Shown: positions 16,640 through 26,131, counted from the stretch's first letter. The stretch: 64,000 nt of DNA from UBA4742 sp037138595 (GCA_037138595.1 JBAXIB010000011.1:32465-96464); one strand, 5' to 3'. Notes: a model not told the origin generated them from the sequence alone. Numbers and translations are program-made.

Positions 16640-18277
16640 TCAACCATCCGCAGTGGGCAACTTGTGGTGTTCGAAGTTCGCACGCAACGTCTTTTTCGAG
16701 AATTTTCCAACCGAAGTTTTTGGCACCTCGTCGATGAAGACGACGTCGTCAGGCATCCACCACTTGGCGATTCGACCTTCGAGATAGTCGAGGACATCTT
16801 GCTTCGACAACTCGTGGCCCGGCTTCACCACCACGCAGGCCAGTGGTCGCTCCGACCACTTCGGGTGGGCAACACCTATGACCGCGGCTTCAGCTACATG
16901 GGGATGTCCCATGATCTCGTTTTCGAGTTCAACTGAACTAATCCATTCGCCACCGGACTTCACGACGTCCTTGGTTCGATCAACGATGCGGATATAGCCC
17001 TCGTCGTCAATGGTGACGACATCACCAGTTTTCAAATAGCCATCCGCAGTGAACGAATCAGGTGACCGCTCATCGTTGTAATAGGCGCTCGCAATCCACG
17101 GACCGGCAACTTGCAGTTCGCCGCGAGACATGCCGTCCCATGCCACCGATTCGGACGTGGACTCATCGACCACTCGGAAGTCGACGCCGAGAGCGATCGT
17201 GCCGATCGCCGTTCGTAGGTCCGCTTTTGCATCTTCATCAAGTGCGGCATCGAGATAACTCTTGATGCGACCCACCGAGGCCACCGGACTGGTCTCGGTC
17301 ATCCCCCATGCTTGCAAAATTGGCAGACCGGTCATCGACCGATATGCCTCCGACAGTGCGCGAGGAACCGACGAACCTCCACAAGGGATGCACCGCAAAT
17401 GCGACGTATCACGACCAGCCAATTCGGGAAGCACCCCCATCCAAATGGTGGGGACTCCAGCGGCAATCGTCACGCGCTCGTGCTCAATGAGTTCCGCAAT
17501 CGCGACCGGCGTCAGATTTGAGCCCGGCATGATGAGATTCGCTCCGCACGCGACCGCGGCGTGCGAGAGGCCCCATGCATTGGCATGAAACATCGGCACC
17601 ACCGGCAAAATGGTGTCGTGTTCGGAAACGCCGATGCTGTCGGCGGTCATTACGCCCATAGTGTGTAACCACGTCGAACGATGTGAGTAGACGACGCCCT
17701 TGGGATTGCCCGTAGTACCGCTGGTGTAACACATCGATGCCGCTTGGTTTTCGTCAAGGATTGGCCACTCGACCGGGTCAGCAACAGCGAGCAACTGCTC
17801 GTAATCATGAAGTTGACGGCCGCCGTCCGGACTCGGGACCTCACCGATTCCGTCGTCCATCACCACAATGTGACGAACCGTCGTAAATGAATCCAGCAAC
17901 GGCAGCAACACGCCAAGCAACGAACGGTCAACGAAGATGACTTCGTCTTCTGCGTGATTCACCACATAGGTGATCTGATCAGCGAACAGTCGGATGTTCA
18001 CCGTGTGAAGCACCCGCCCGCTACACGGGACGCCGAACCACAGTTCGAGGTGGCGCGAGGTATTCCACGCAAACGTCGCAACCCGGCCATCGTCGGAAAT
18101 CCCGAGATCATCAAGCACTCCGCCAAGTCGGCGGGTCCGCTCGGCCCACTCGCCGTAGGTCAAACGCTCGGTTCCGCCGGCGATCGCGGTAACCACATGT
18201 TTTTTTGCAAACAGCGTCTCAGCCCGATTGAAAAAGTGATCAAGCGTGAGGGGACGATCCTGCATAAGACCCTGCAT
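16640..18277 (-). CDS. Long-chain fatty-acid-CoA ligase family protein
   Basis: ANL-superfamily acyl-CoA synthetase of 545 residues that activates a carboxylate via acyl-AMP. It has the P-loop YTSGTTGNPKGV near residue 185, the adenylate motif QAWGMTETSP, YLKTGDVVTIDDEGY and the hinge DRTKDVVKSGGEWIS. The C-terminal catalytic Lys is in KTSVGKFSKK. The overall pattern matches medium/long-chain FadD enzymes (for example the FadD3 group). ATG 18277 has GGGAG 7 nt upstream. The natural substrate is unknown. Confidence 0.9.
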   Translation of the reverse strand: MQGLMQDRPLTLDHFFNRAETLFAKKHVVTAIAGGTERLTYGEWAERTRRLGGVLDDLGISDDGRVATFAWNTSRHLELWFGVPCSGRVLHTVNIRLFADQITYVVNHAEDEVIFVDRSLLGVLLPLLDSFTTVRHIVVMDDGIGEVPSPDGGRQLHDYEQLLAVADPVEWPILDENQAASMCYTSGTTGNPKGVVYSHRSTWLHTMGVMTADSIGVSEHDTILPVVPMFHANAWGLSHAAVACGANLIMPGSNLTPVAIAELIEHERVTIAAGVPTIWMGVLPELAGRDTSHLRCIPCGGSSVPRALSEAYRSMTGLPILQAWGMTETSPVASVGRIKSYLDAALDEDAKADLRTAIGTIALGVDFRVVDESTSESVAWDGMSRGELQVAGPWIASAYYNDERSPDSFTADGYLKTGDVVTIDDEGYIRIVDRTKDVVKSGGEWISSVELENEIMGHPHVAEAAVIGVAHPKWSERPLACVVVKPGHELSKQDVLDYLEGRIAKWWMPDDVVFIDEVPKTSVGKFSKKTLRANFEHHKLPTADG

Positions 18278-18421
18278 GACATGACTCCCGGGAACTCAAA
18301 CGCGCCCATCCGGCGCGCGAAACGATCTGGCGCGTGCGTTCGGAGAGCCCGCCCGCACGCACGCAGCGTAGGCCGGATTGTGCGCAATTCGGCAGCCGAC
18401 CGCCGTGGCACACTATGCACC

Positions 18422-19123
18422 TTGTCTGAATCCGCTCTGTCAAACGAACCCCAGCGTGGGTGGATTGCCCGCCATCGAGCCGCGCTCGTCATCGTGCCGA
18501 TCATTTTGCTGATCGCTGGCAACAACCTCGGAAATGCGTTTTTCCCCACACTGGTAACCGAACATCCGTTGTGGCTCATCGCTCTGAGCCCCAGTAACCG
18601 CAATTTTGTGCTGGTCGCGAATCGCATCGATCCGGTGTCGTATTACCTAGTCGGGACCGTCCGACTACTTACTCCCGATCCGTTGTTTTTCTTGCTTGGC
18701 CGTTGGTACGGCGAAACCGCGATCACCTGGATGGAAACACGAACACCGACCTACGGAAAATTGATGCGAACGCTTGAACGGTGGTTCGTCAAAGCGAGTT
18801 GGCCCCTCGTTGTCATCATGCCGAACAACCCGGTGTGCTTGCTTGCCGGCGCGGCAGGCATGAGCGTCGCTCTGTTCATCACGCTCGATTTTGTGGGAAC
18901 CATCGGCAGGTTGATCTTGCTGCACATCTTGGGCGACATTTTCACCAAGCCCATCAACTGGCTGATTGCGCTCATCGCTGACTACCGCTGGCCGCTGCTG
19001 GCTATCACGGTGGCCGTCGTCGGGTTTACCGTCTTTCGGGAGTGGCGCTCGGGTACTTCAGAGATCGAACAGTTACTCGAGCTCGAAGAAGAACTCGATG
19101 ACCCTACTGATGCTCGCGACTAG
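18422..19123 (+). CDS. DedA/VTT-like integral membrane protein
   Basis: Protein of about 233 residues with hydrophobic segments near 15-35, 65-85, 125-150 and 190-210. LLGRWYGETAITWMETRTP and the following EPxK-like region resemble the DedA/SNARE-associated (VTT) family, members of which are lipid flippases. No family signature is complete, so this is a tentative call. The likely start is TTG 18422; the frame upstream of it looks non-coding. The C-terminus is acidic (LELEEELDDPTDARD). It is divergent from the acyl-CoA ligase and ends 8 bp from convergent dapB. Confidence 0.55.
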   Translation: MSESALSNEPQRGWIARHRAALVIVPIILLIAGNNLGNAFFPTLVTEHPLWLIALSPSNRNFVLVANRIDPVSYYLVGTVRLLTPDPLFFLLGRWYGETAITWMETRTPTYGKLMRTLERWFVKASWPLVVIMPNNPVCLLAGAAGMSVALFITLDFVGTIGRLILLHILGDIFTKPINWLIALIADYRWPLLAITVAVVGFTVFREWRSGTSEIEQLLELEEELDDPTDARD

Positions 19124-19131
19124 CCCTGCGG

Positions 19132-19917
19132 TTAAATGTTGAGCAGCGCGTCAAGTCCCAAGGTGATGCCGGGCAATTGTGCAACGCGCTGAACCGCCAA
19201 CATGACACCGGGCATAAACGACGAACGGTCATATGAATCATGGCGAAGCGACAACGTCTGACCTTGGGTACCGAACAGCACTTCTTGATGGGCAACAATC
19301 CCTCGCAGGCGAACCGAATGAATCGGGATGCCCCCGGGACCACTCCCACCGCGAGCACCGGCCACTACTTCGTCGGTGGTTGGGTCCTCGGCCCAATCGC
19401 TTGAGGCGTCAGCCATCCGTTGAGCCGTCAGCATCGCCGTACCTGACGGCGCATCGGCTTTTCGGTCGTGGTGCAGTTCGATGATCTCGGCCGTTTCGAA
19501 ATACGGCGCCGCCATCTCGGCGAATCGCATCATCAAGACCGCTCCGATGGCGAAATTTGGCGCTATCACACAGTTGCTCTGTGTAAAGGCCGCCTCGAAC
19601 GAGGAAAGGTCCGACTCGGTGAAACCAGTTGTTCCGACTACCGCGTGGATGCGATTGGCTGCGAGCCATGCCAGGTTTTGGCGAGCCGGTTCGACCTGAG
19701 TGAAGTCGACCGCGACCTCAACTCCAGCCTCAATCATGTGGTCGGGGCCCGACGCGAGTTGCAACGGAGCATCGACTCCTGTCACCTCGCGCAAGTCGCC
19801 GCCGGCGTGCATCGGGTCGACTGCGGCTACGAGTTCAAGGCCTGGTTCATCAACCACGGCCTGACAGACCGTGCTTCCCATTCGACCAGCCGCGCCGAAC
19901 ACACCAACGCGAATCAT
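19132..19917 (-). CDS. dapB: 4-hydroxy-tetrahydrodipicolinate reductase DapB
   Basis: Reduces the DapA product to tetrahydrodipicolinate with NAD(P)H, the second step toward diaminopimelate and lysine. The 261-residue protein has the Rossmann motif GVFGAAGRMGSTV, VDFTQ, GTTGF, and the catalytic signature ELHHDRKADAPSGTA. It is followed by the convergent DedA-like gene and preceded (49 bp) by the M16 peptidase gene, a neighbour pairing also seen in mycobacteria. Confidence 0.96.
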   Translation of the reverse strand: MIRVGVFGAAGRMGSTVCQAVVDEPGLELVAAVDPMHAGGDLREVTGVDAPLQLASGPDHMIEAGVEVAVDFTQVEPARQNLAWLAANRIHAVVGTTGFTESDLSSFEAAFTQSNCVIAPNFAIGAVLMMRFAEMAAPYFETAEIIELHHDRKADAPSGTAMLTAQRMADASSDWAEDPTTDEVVAGARGGSGPGGIPIHSVRLRGIVAHQEVLFGTQGQTLSLRHDSYDRSSFMPGVMLAVQRVAQLPGITLGLDALLNI

Positions 19918-19966
19918 GATGCTGCGATCGTGGTCATAAACCGTGACCTTACCGGCACCCGCGCCA

Positions 19967-21304
19967 TCAAACGGTGACGCGTGCCGTGCCGCGATCCAAC
20001 GCCCCTACGACTACTGGATCATCTTCCGCGAACGGGCCAACGATCGACAGCACACTCGGGGCCGCCAAAATCTTGCGCAAAACCCGCAGCACGTCGTCTC
20101 GAGTAACGGCGCGCATCCGGTTCAGGTTCTCGTCAACGGCGATGATCTCGTCCCGACTCATCAAACTGGCTCCGAGCCGAGCCATTCGGCTGCCGCTGTC
20201 TTCGAGCCCCAGCAGTGTCGCACCTTCGAGATAGCCGCGTGCGACTTGATGCTCCGATTCGGTAATTCCATCGGCAATTGCCGCGTCAACCACATCGTTG
20301 ATCACTTCAAGTAACTCGCCGATCCGACCGGGTGCGGTGCCAGCATAAATGGTGAATGCACCATTATCGGCATAGGACGACGGTGACGAATACACCGAAT
20401 AGGCCAGGCCGCGCTCCTCACGGACCTCTTGAAAAAGGCGACTTGACATTCCGCCACCGAGCACCTGGTTGGCAACCATTAATGCGTAACGGTCCGAGTC
20501 GGTATTGGCCAACCCGCGCCAGGCCATCGCAACGTGGGCTTGTTCGGTTGGCCGTTGAACAACCGACAATGGAATCAGATCGCGTACCGGCGCGATACGT
20601 TCGGGTCGAGACCCGGGAGCGCCCTCAGCCAAGCAGTGCTCAACACGCTCGACTACTTGATCGTGATGCAAGTTGCCTGCCGCGGCCACTACCAAATTTG
20701 TCGGTCGATACCACTTGGCGTGGAATGCCGCTATGTCATCTCGCGCCATGTCAGAGATTGATGCTTCCGACCCGAGCGTCTCGCGACCAAGAGGGTGGTC
20801 CGGAAACAACGCGTCGATGAGTCGCGTGTGTACGACGTCGTCAGGCGTGTCCTCATTCATGAGGATCTCTTCGAGAATGACTTCGCGCTCAGCGTCAACC
20901 TCATGGGATCGAAACGCTGGTTCGGCGACAACATCGGTGAGCAGGTCGAGCCCAAAACCCAATTCGGCCACCGGCAAACGGGTGAAATAGCCCGTGTGCT
21001 CGCGGGTGGTGAACGCATTCATTTCGCCGCCAACGGCATCGACAGCGACCGCGATATCTCGCGCGCTTCGATCAACGGTGCCCTTGAACAACAAGTGCTC
21101 AAGGAAATGCGAAGCACCCGCCAATGCGAGTGATTCATCCCGCGAACCTATTCCGGCCCAAAATCCAATGGTGACCGAGCGGGCCTCGGGCATTGATTCG
21201 GTTACAACACGCAACCCCGAATCTAGCGTTGTTATCTCGATGCCCGGCTCGGGACCGGCGACCGATTGCGGCCGCCGGTCGACATTCGCCGACGAGTCAG
21301 TCAC
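19967..21304 (-). CDS. M16 family zinc metallopeptidase (pitrilysin/PepR-like)
   Basis: Zinc peptidase of 445 residues with the inverted motif HFLEH (His66, Glu69, His70) and the downstream ligand Glu in EREVILEEILMNEDTP. The C-terminal half has the R/Y substrate-binding segment SSRLFQEVREERGLAYSV. The start is taken as GTG 21304, directly behind the pnp stop (TGATGTG arrangement), because upstream codons lie inside pnp. Adjacency to pnp is conserved in actinobacteria and firmicutes. Substrate unknown; it resembles mitochondrial processing peptidase beta subunits. Confidence 0.92.
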   Translation of the reverse strand: MTDSSANVDRRPQSVAGPEPGIEITTLDSGLRVVTESMPEARSVTIGFWAGIGSRDESLALAGASHFLEHLLFKGTVDRSARDIAVAVDAVGGEMNAFTTREHTGYFTRLPVAELGFGLDLLTDVVAEPAFRSHEVDAEREVILEEILMNEDTPDDVVHTRLIDALFPDHPLGRETLGSEASISDMARDDIAAFHAKWYRPTNLVVAAAGNLHHDQVVERVEHCLAEGAPGSRPERIAPVRDLIPLSVVQRPTEQAHVAMAWRGLANTDSDRYALMVANQVLGGGMSSRLFQEVREERGLAYSVYSSPSSYADNGAFTIYAGTAPGRIGELLEVINDVVDAAIADGITESEHQVARGYLEGATLLGLEDSGSRMARLGASLMSRDEIIAVDENLNRMRAVTRDDVLRVLRKILAAPSVLSIVGPFAEDDPVVVGALDRGTARVTV

Positions 21305-21305
21305 A

Positions 21306-23759
21306 TCAGCGACGACGGCCGCGATCGCCACCGCCACTGCGTCCGGTTCCCCGACCGCCACCTGACGAAGATTCAGGACCGAGGTCACCGAACTCGGAAC
21401 GAACTTCACTGTCGAACGCGTCTTCGAACGACACATACTCGCGGTCACCTTCGGCCGCAGGCGCAGGATCGCTGGCCGGTGCGTCGTCTCGCGGTCGATC
21501 AGAACGGCGCGGTCGATCGCCACGATCGCCAGAGCTACGACCGCCCGAACCGCGATCGCTTCCGCCGCTTTCTTTCGCTGCAGGAGCATCACCAGCAGGA
21601 CGCAACGATACTTTGCCACCTGGATCGACGTCTTCGACGACAACTTCGATCTCGTCACCTAAGTTGACCACGTCTTCAACCTTGTCGATGCGCTTGCCGC
21701 CACCGAGTTTCGAGATGTGCAGCAGCCCATCGCGGCCGGGGAGAATGTTCACAAACGCCCCGAACTTGGTAATGCTCACAACCTTGCCCATATAGGTCTG
21801 GCCAACCTCGGCGGTCGGCGGGTTCAAGATGAGGCGGATCTGACGTTCGGCTTCGATCACCTTTTCCGAATCGGTCGATCCGATACTCACTCGGCCGACA
21901 CTGCCATCATCGTCAACCGAAATATCGGCTCCGGTTTCCTGCTGAATGGCATTGATGACCTTGCCCTTCGGGCCAATCACTTCGCCGATCTTGTCCATCG
22001 GAATCTCGAAGCTCACGATCTTCGGTGCGGTCTTGCCCACCTCGTCGCGAGGCGCCGAGATGGCATCATTCATCACGGCCAAGATCGCCAAGCGAGCTTC
22101 TTTCGCTTGCTGCAACGCCTGCGCCAACACGTCGGCCGGAATGCCCTCAATTTTGGTATCGAGTTGCAATGCGGTCACGAATTCGGCGGTGCCGGCGACC
22201 TTAAAGTCCATGTCGCCAAACGCGTCTTCGGCGCCGAGAATGTCGGTGAGGGTGGTGTATTTGCCTTCGGCGAACACCAACCCCATGGCGATACCCGCCA
22301 CAGGAGCGCGCAATGGAACGCCCGCATCCATCATCGACAGTGACGATCCGCAAACCGAACCCATCGACGTCGAACCATTCGATGACAGCACATCAGACAC
22401 GGTGCGGATCGTGTAGGCGAATTCTTCTTTGGTAGGAAGCACCGGCACGAGTGCCCGCTCGGCGAGCATGCCGTGGCCAATTTCACGACGCTTCGGTCCA
22501 CGCATGAAACCGGTCTCACCGGTCGAATAGGGCGGGAAGTTGTAATGGTGCATGTAACGCTTGCGGTCAACCACACCGAGCGTGTCAAGCATTTGTTCCA
22601 TGCGAGGCATGCCAAGCGTCGTGACGTTAAGAACCTGGGTCTCGCCACGTTGGAACAAGCCCGAACCGTGGACTGACGGCAGCACGCCGACTTCAGCAGA
22701 CAGCGCCCGGATGTCGGCTACGCCGCGGCCGTCGATGCGGATGCCTTCGTTGACAATCCGACTGCGAACGACGGCTTTGGTCAGCGAGCGGAACGCCGCT
22801 TTGATCTGCTTTTCGGCATCGCTCACTGCGTCGAAGCGCGAAAGGAGCTCGGCAACGATTTCTGAACGAGCATCACCTTCGGCGGCGAGGCGCGCAACCT
22901 TGTCTGAGATCGACTCGGCTCGAACCACGCGCTCGGTACCGACCTCGGCCACTGCGTCGTAGATCTCGGAGCTGTAATCAGCCTGCACTGAGAAATCCAT
23001 GGTGGGCTTGCGTCCACCGGTGGCAGCAATGAGTTCGAGTTGGTCCTTGATCGAATCGCGGATCCAGGTTTTTGCCGCTTCGAGACCTTCGGCAATGACT
23101 GCCTCGGTAACCTTTGGCGCACCGGCCTCAAATGCTGGCCACGACGCTTCGGTCCCACCAGCCTCAACCATCGAGATCGCAACATCGTCATTATCAAGCA
23201 ATCGACCCGCAACGACGAGTTCAAAGGTCGATGATTCGCCTTGCTCGTAGGTCGGGAAGGGGATCCATTCGCCATCGGTGGTGAACGCAACTCGAACCGC
23301 GCCAATTGGGCCGTCAAAGGGAATACCCGACAGGCTTAGGGCTGCCGATGCGCCATTGATAGCAACAACGTCATGGGGATTTTCAAGATCAGCCGCAACG
23401 ATCGTTCCAACAACATGAACTTCGTTGCGGAACCCGTCGGGGAAGCATGGCCGCAGCGGACGATCCATCAGGCGGCAAGTCAAGATAGCTTGATCGCTCG
23501 ACTTGCCTTCACGGCGGAAGAACGAACCGGGGATTTTGCCCGCGGCATACATCCGCTCTTCGATGTCAACGGTCAACGGAAAGAAATCGGCGCCTTCGCG
23601 AGCCGAACTGGCAGCAGTTGCGGTGACGAGGACAACGGTGTCGCCCAGGCGAACCGTGACTGCGCCACCCGCTTGGCCAGCAAGCTTGCCCGTTTCGAAT
23701 GTCAGTGTTTTTTCAGGTGCGCCGGTTACGACGCGTGATACGGAATGAGATTCCGTCAT
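21306..23759 (-). CDS. pnp: Polyribonucleotide nucleotidyltransferase (PNPase)
   Basis: 3'-to-5' phosphorolytic exoribonuclease, here about 817 residues. Two RNase PH domains (the second with SMGSVCGSSLSMMDAGVP) are followed by KH (VIGPKGKVINAIQQETG) and S1 (YMGKVVSITKFGAFVNILPG) domains. A glycine/arginine/aspartate-rich tail of roughly 90 residues contains many RGS/RSGG and acidic stretches, typical of actinobacterial PNPases. ATG 23759 is chosen because AGAGGAG lies 8 nt upstream. The 5' leader is highly structured (separate entries). Confidence 0.96.
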   Translation of the reverse strand: MTESHSVSRVVTGAPEKTLTFETGKLAGQAGGAVTVRLGDTVVLVTATAASSAREGADFFPLTVDIEERMYAAGKIPGSFFRREGKSSDQAILTCRLMDRPLRPCFPDGFRNEVHVVGTIVAADLENPHDVVAINGASAALSLSGIPFDGPIGAVRVAFTTDGEWIPFPTYEQGESSTFELVVAGRLLDNDDVAISMVEAGGTEASWPAFEAGAPKVTEAVIAEGLEAAKTWIRDSIKDQLELIAATGGRKPTMDFSVQADYSSEIYDAVAEVGTERVVRAESISDKVARLAAEGDARSEIVAELLSRFDAVSDAEKQIKAAFRSLTKAVVRSRIVNEGIRIDGRGVADIRALSAEVGVLPSVHGSGLFQRGETQVLNVTTLGMPRMEQMLDTLGVVDRKRYMHHYNFPPYSTGETGFMRGPKRREIGHGMLAERALVPVLPTKEEFAYTIRTVSDVLSSNGSTSMGSVCGSSLSMMDAGVPLRAPVAGIAMGLVFAEGKYTTLTDILGAEDAFGDMDFKVAGTAEFVTALQLDTKIEGIPADVLAQALQQAKEARLAILAVMNDAISAPRDEVGKTAPKIVSFEIPMDKIGEVIGPKGKVINAIQQETGADISVDDDGSVGRVSIGSTDSEKVIEAERQIRLILNPPTAEVGQTYMGKVVSITKFGAFVNILPGRDGLLHISKLGGGKRIDKVEDVVNLGDEIEVVVEDVDPGGKVSLRPAGDAPAAKESGGSDRGSGGRSSGDRGDRPRRSDRPRDDAPASDPAPAAEGDREYVSFEDAFDSEVRSEFGDLGPESSSGGGRGTGRSGGGDRGRRR

Positions 23760-23775
23760 GGTTTTGTTCTCCTCT

Positions 23776-23792
23776 GAGGCCACGTTGGCCTC
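23776..23792 (-). promoter_or_regulatory. Hairpin abutting the pnp Shine-Dalgarno
   Basis: GAGGCCA and TGGCCTC form a 7-bp stem with an ACG loop. Its 3' side ends immediately before the AGAGGAG ribosome-binding site of pnp, so folding or protein binding here could tune pnp translation. Confidence 0.5.
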
Positions 23793-23861
23793 GTGTCTTG
23801 GTATGCGGATTTGGTTGATCAGTTTTCGTGATCAGACTGCAAGGTCCGGCGGCGCCAGTTC

Positions 23862-23925
23862 CCAGTGGTGAAAGACGGAGCCGATCAAGTTTCGAGTCGG
23901 AATTGGTTCGGTCTCTCACCACTGG
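23862..23925 (-). promoter_or_regulatory. Long stem-loop in the rpsO-pnp intergenic leader
   Basis: Positions 23862-23876 and 23911-23925 are complementary over 15 pairs (one G-U in RNA), enclosing a 34-nt loop. In E. coli and Streptomyces the rpsO-pnp intergenic stem is cut by RNase III and mediates PNPase autocontrol. Position and size fit an equivalent element. Confidence 0.6.
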
Positions 23926-23959
23926 CAGCTGACGTGCACATCCGGCGAAGTGTTCACAT

Positions 23960-23985
23960 CAATGTTGTATTGCAATGTTGTATTG
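23960..23985. repeat. Two tandem copies of a 13-bp repeat
   Basis: CAATGTTGTATTG occurs twice without spacing, and the outer ends (ATCAAT ... ATTGAT) are also inverted. It is AT-rich compared with its surroundings and lies between rpsO and pnp. Confidence 0.7.
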
Positions 23986-24000
23986 ATGCCGTAACGAGGC

Positions 24001-24023
24001 GACGGCGACCCAAGGTCGCCGTC
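24001..24023 (-). terminator. Hairpin 17 bp after rpsO
   Basis: GACGGCGACC and GGTCGCCGTC form a perfect 10-bp stem with a three-base loop just beyond the rpsO stop. No U-tract follows, so it may be a processing or stability element, or a factor-dependent stop, rather than a classical terminator. Confidence 0.5.
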
Positions 24024-24040
24024 ACGGGTACTGCATGGAA

Positions 24041-24319
24041 TTATCGGCGCAAGCCCAACTTGGCGATGATCGCCCGGTAGCGCTCAACGTCATTCTTCTT
24101 GACGTAATCAAGCAACCGGCGACGACGACCAACCAGCATCAACAGGCCACGTCGGCTGTGATGATCCTTCTTGTGAGCCTTGAGATGCTCAGTGAGGTGA
24201 TTGATTCGATCGGTGAGCAACGCAATCTGAACCTCGGGCGAACCCGTATCGGTGTCATGAAGACGGTGTTCGGTGATTGTTCCGGCTTTAGGAGCCAGAT
24301 TGCTGGGATCAGATGACAT
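24041..24319 (-). CDS. rpsO: 30S ribosomal protein S15
   Basis: Primary 16S rRNA-binding protein of the small subunit, 92 residues, close to the usual 89. Family signature segments are HDTDTGSPEVQIALLTDRI, KKDHHSRRGLLMLVGRRRRLL and YRAIIAKLGLRR. ATG 24319 has AAGGA 8 nt upstream; the frame continues to 24535 but that extension is unrelated. It is upstream of pnp, the classic pair. The 298 bp between rpsO and the MFS gene hold a leader with a small GCCTG/CAGGC hairpin near 24371-24386 and no gene I can support. Confidence 0.97.
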   Translation of the reverse strand: MSSDPSNLAPKAGTITEHRLHDTDTGSPEVQIALLTDRINHLTEHLKAHKKDHHSRRGLLMLVGRRRRLLDYVKKNDVERYRAIIAKLGLRR

Positions 24320-24617
24320 ACATGATTTCCTTGCGACGGTGGGTATCGGACCCGGCTTCCCGGCCCGCTGCCTGTTTGGCAGGCTGGCGCAGCCAGAAGC
24401 GGTTTGAAACACGATGTTTTTGTTGGACCGAAACCCAAGCCGCAAACAGCGCTCTACAAGGGTAGCAGTCACTTGGCCAAAACCCGAAGTCGGCGACCAT
24501 GCCGGTGCAGAGCGCTCAGCACATCGCTCGGACACCTAGTGTCAACGAGGGCCTGCCGGCTGACTGCGTTGGGACATCAATAACTAGCGGTCGAGGATTG
24601 CCCAGTGAGCATCTCAA

Positions 24618-25901
24618 CTAGTCGGCGCCGACTGCGCGGAGATTGCAATACACGGCCAGCAGCGCCGCGACGGTGGCCCCGACCAGCAACAACGCGGTGA
24701 CATTGAGGACAAGCAAGATCGCCCCGCTCGCGAGCACGCCGAGCGCAACGGTGCCGTTGAACGACATCATCCATAATGCTGTGATCCGGCCGCGAATCGC
24801 GTCGTCAAGATGAGACTGCAACGTGATCGACATTGAGGTGACCATCGAGAAGTATGCGAACCCGAGCATAAAGCCGGCCGGAAACGCGAATTCGATTTGG
24901 CGAGTCAGCGCATAGATCGAGAGAAGCACTGCGAAGCCAAGCAGCGATCCGCGTGTCATCTTGGCCATGGACCGGTCGGCAAAGTAACTGCCGACGGCAA
25001 CTGACGCCGTGACGGCGCCGAGACCGAACGTCGCGTACAGAAACCCATAGAGGCTGCTGCCCGCCGCGACCCCAAAGTTCGCCCTCGCAACCTCGGGCAT
25101 CAACCCGATGAACGCCACGGAGAAAAATGAGAAGGTCGCCATCGTGATGAGCACGCGTTTGATCAATGGGTCGGCCGCTGCGATCCTGAACCCCGAGAGG
25201 AGTTGTTGCAATCCCGAATCGGCCGACGGTTTCGTGACGTGCCCTGGGTACTTCGCGACGATGAGGCTGACGATCGCGCAAAGATAGGTTGCCGCGTTGA
25301 TTGCGAACACGGTTCCGAAGCTGAACGGCGCCAACAACAGTGCGCCAACCATCGGTCCGATAACCCGCGAGAGGTTCAATTGCACGGCCTGCAGCGCGAC
25401 GGCACCGTGCAAATCCGTGCGGGGAACCAACGTGGGGAGCAGGGAAGCGATCGCCGGCGCGCTCAGCGCGTTTCCGATGCCGATCATTAGAGCGCAAAAG
25501 AGGATCGCCCACTCATTGGGATCGTCGACCGATGCCAAGAACGCGAGGAGAACCGAGAACGCGAGCTGCTCGAATTGCAAGATGACGAGCATTTTCCGGC
25601 GGTCCAGGATGTCGGCCAGTGTCCCTCCAACGGGCGCCAAAAACAGCAGCGGCCCGATCAGGGCAAAGTAAGTCATACCGACGAACCACGGATTACCGGT
25701 AATGACGAGGACGAACGCGCCGAGCAGCACGTTCTGCATCCAGGTGCCGATGCTCGAGGCGAACGTCCCCATCCAGACGGTGCGGAACTCGGGGTGACGC
25801 AGCGCCGCGCTCGCCGTCCCGGTTTCGAGGGTCACACACCCATTGACCGAAGCACAGGTGGCGTTCTCCACGGTCCAGTTGTGCTTTTGGACGCTCGCCA
25901 T
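24618..25901 (-). CDS. MFS transporter (EntS/MFS_3-like), second copy
   Basis: Major facilitator of about 427 residues with 12 predicted helices. HPEFRTVWMGTFASSIGTWMQN, GTLADILDRRKML and LQLNLSRVIGP-type segments place it in the same group as the gene at 15336-16610. The ATG at 25901 (MASVQKH) is favoured because TATTGT lies 8 nt upstream; the open frame extends to 26111 and would add 70 residues. It opens the accessory block between rpsO and ribF and is divergent from the FAS1 gene. Substrate unknown. Confidence 0.82.
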   Translation of the reverse strand: MASVQKHNWTVENATCASVNGCVTLETGTASAALRHPEFRTVWMGTFASSIGTWMQNVLLGAFVLVITGNPWFVGMTYFALIGPLLFLAPVGGTLADILDRRKMLVILQFEQLAFSVLLAFLASVDDPNEWAILFCALMIGIGNALSAPAIASLLPTLVPRTDLHGAVALQAVQLNLSRVIGPMVGALLLAPFSFGTVFAINAATYLCAIVSLIVAKYPGHVTKPSADSGLQQLLSGFRIAAADPLIKRVLITMATFSFFSVAFIGLMPEVARANFGVAAGSSLYGFLYATFGLGAVTASVAVGSYFADRSMAKMTRGSLLGFAVLLSIYALTRQIEFAFPAGFMLGFAYFSMVTSMSITLQSHLDDAIRGRITALWMMSFNGTVALGVLASGAILLVLNVTALLLVGATVAALLAVYCNLRAVGAD

Positions 25902-25909
25902 GGCAGTTG

Positions 25910-25915
25910 ACAATA
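25910..25915 (-). promoter_or_regulatory. -10 element for the second MFS gene (leaderless)
   Basis: TATTGT on the minus strand ends 8 nt before the ATG at 25901. A weak GGTTGC hexamer lies 17 bp further upstream. Confidence 0.4.
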
Positions 25916-26131
25916 ATCGTTGACGTAACGGCGCAACCATGACCGCATCGCGAGACATTGCCCGCCATGCGAACGATCGAGAGTTCTTGCGGTTACCGAC
26001 CACGTGCAGGACACGTCCAAATCCGAGGCCCAGCAGAGCAAGTGTGGCGAAAAGTTGATGCAACCAATCAGTGTTCGGCCACGAAGGTCTCTGGAGAACC
26101 AACATATTCAATACCCTAAGGAGACATAACC

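Noticed and set aside
19967..21658. 563-residue version of the M16 peptidase
   Set aside because: The extra N-terminus lies within the pnp tail and is not peptidase-like; GTG 21304 directly behind the pnp stop is more plausible.
23960..23985. Tandem repeat considered as a CRISPR remnant
   Set aside because: Only two 13-bp units without spacers and no cas genes nearby.
24320..24617. Possible small gene upstream of rpsO
   Set aside because: The open frames there are short, lack start signals and do not look coding; the region is better read as the rpsO leader and promoter.
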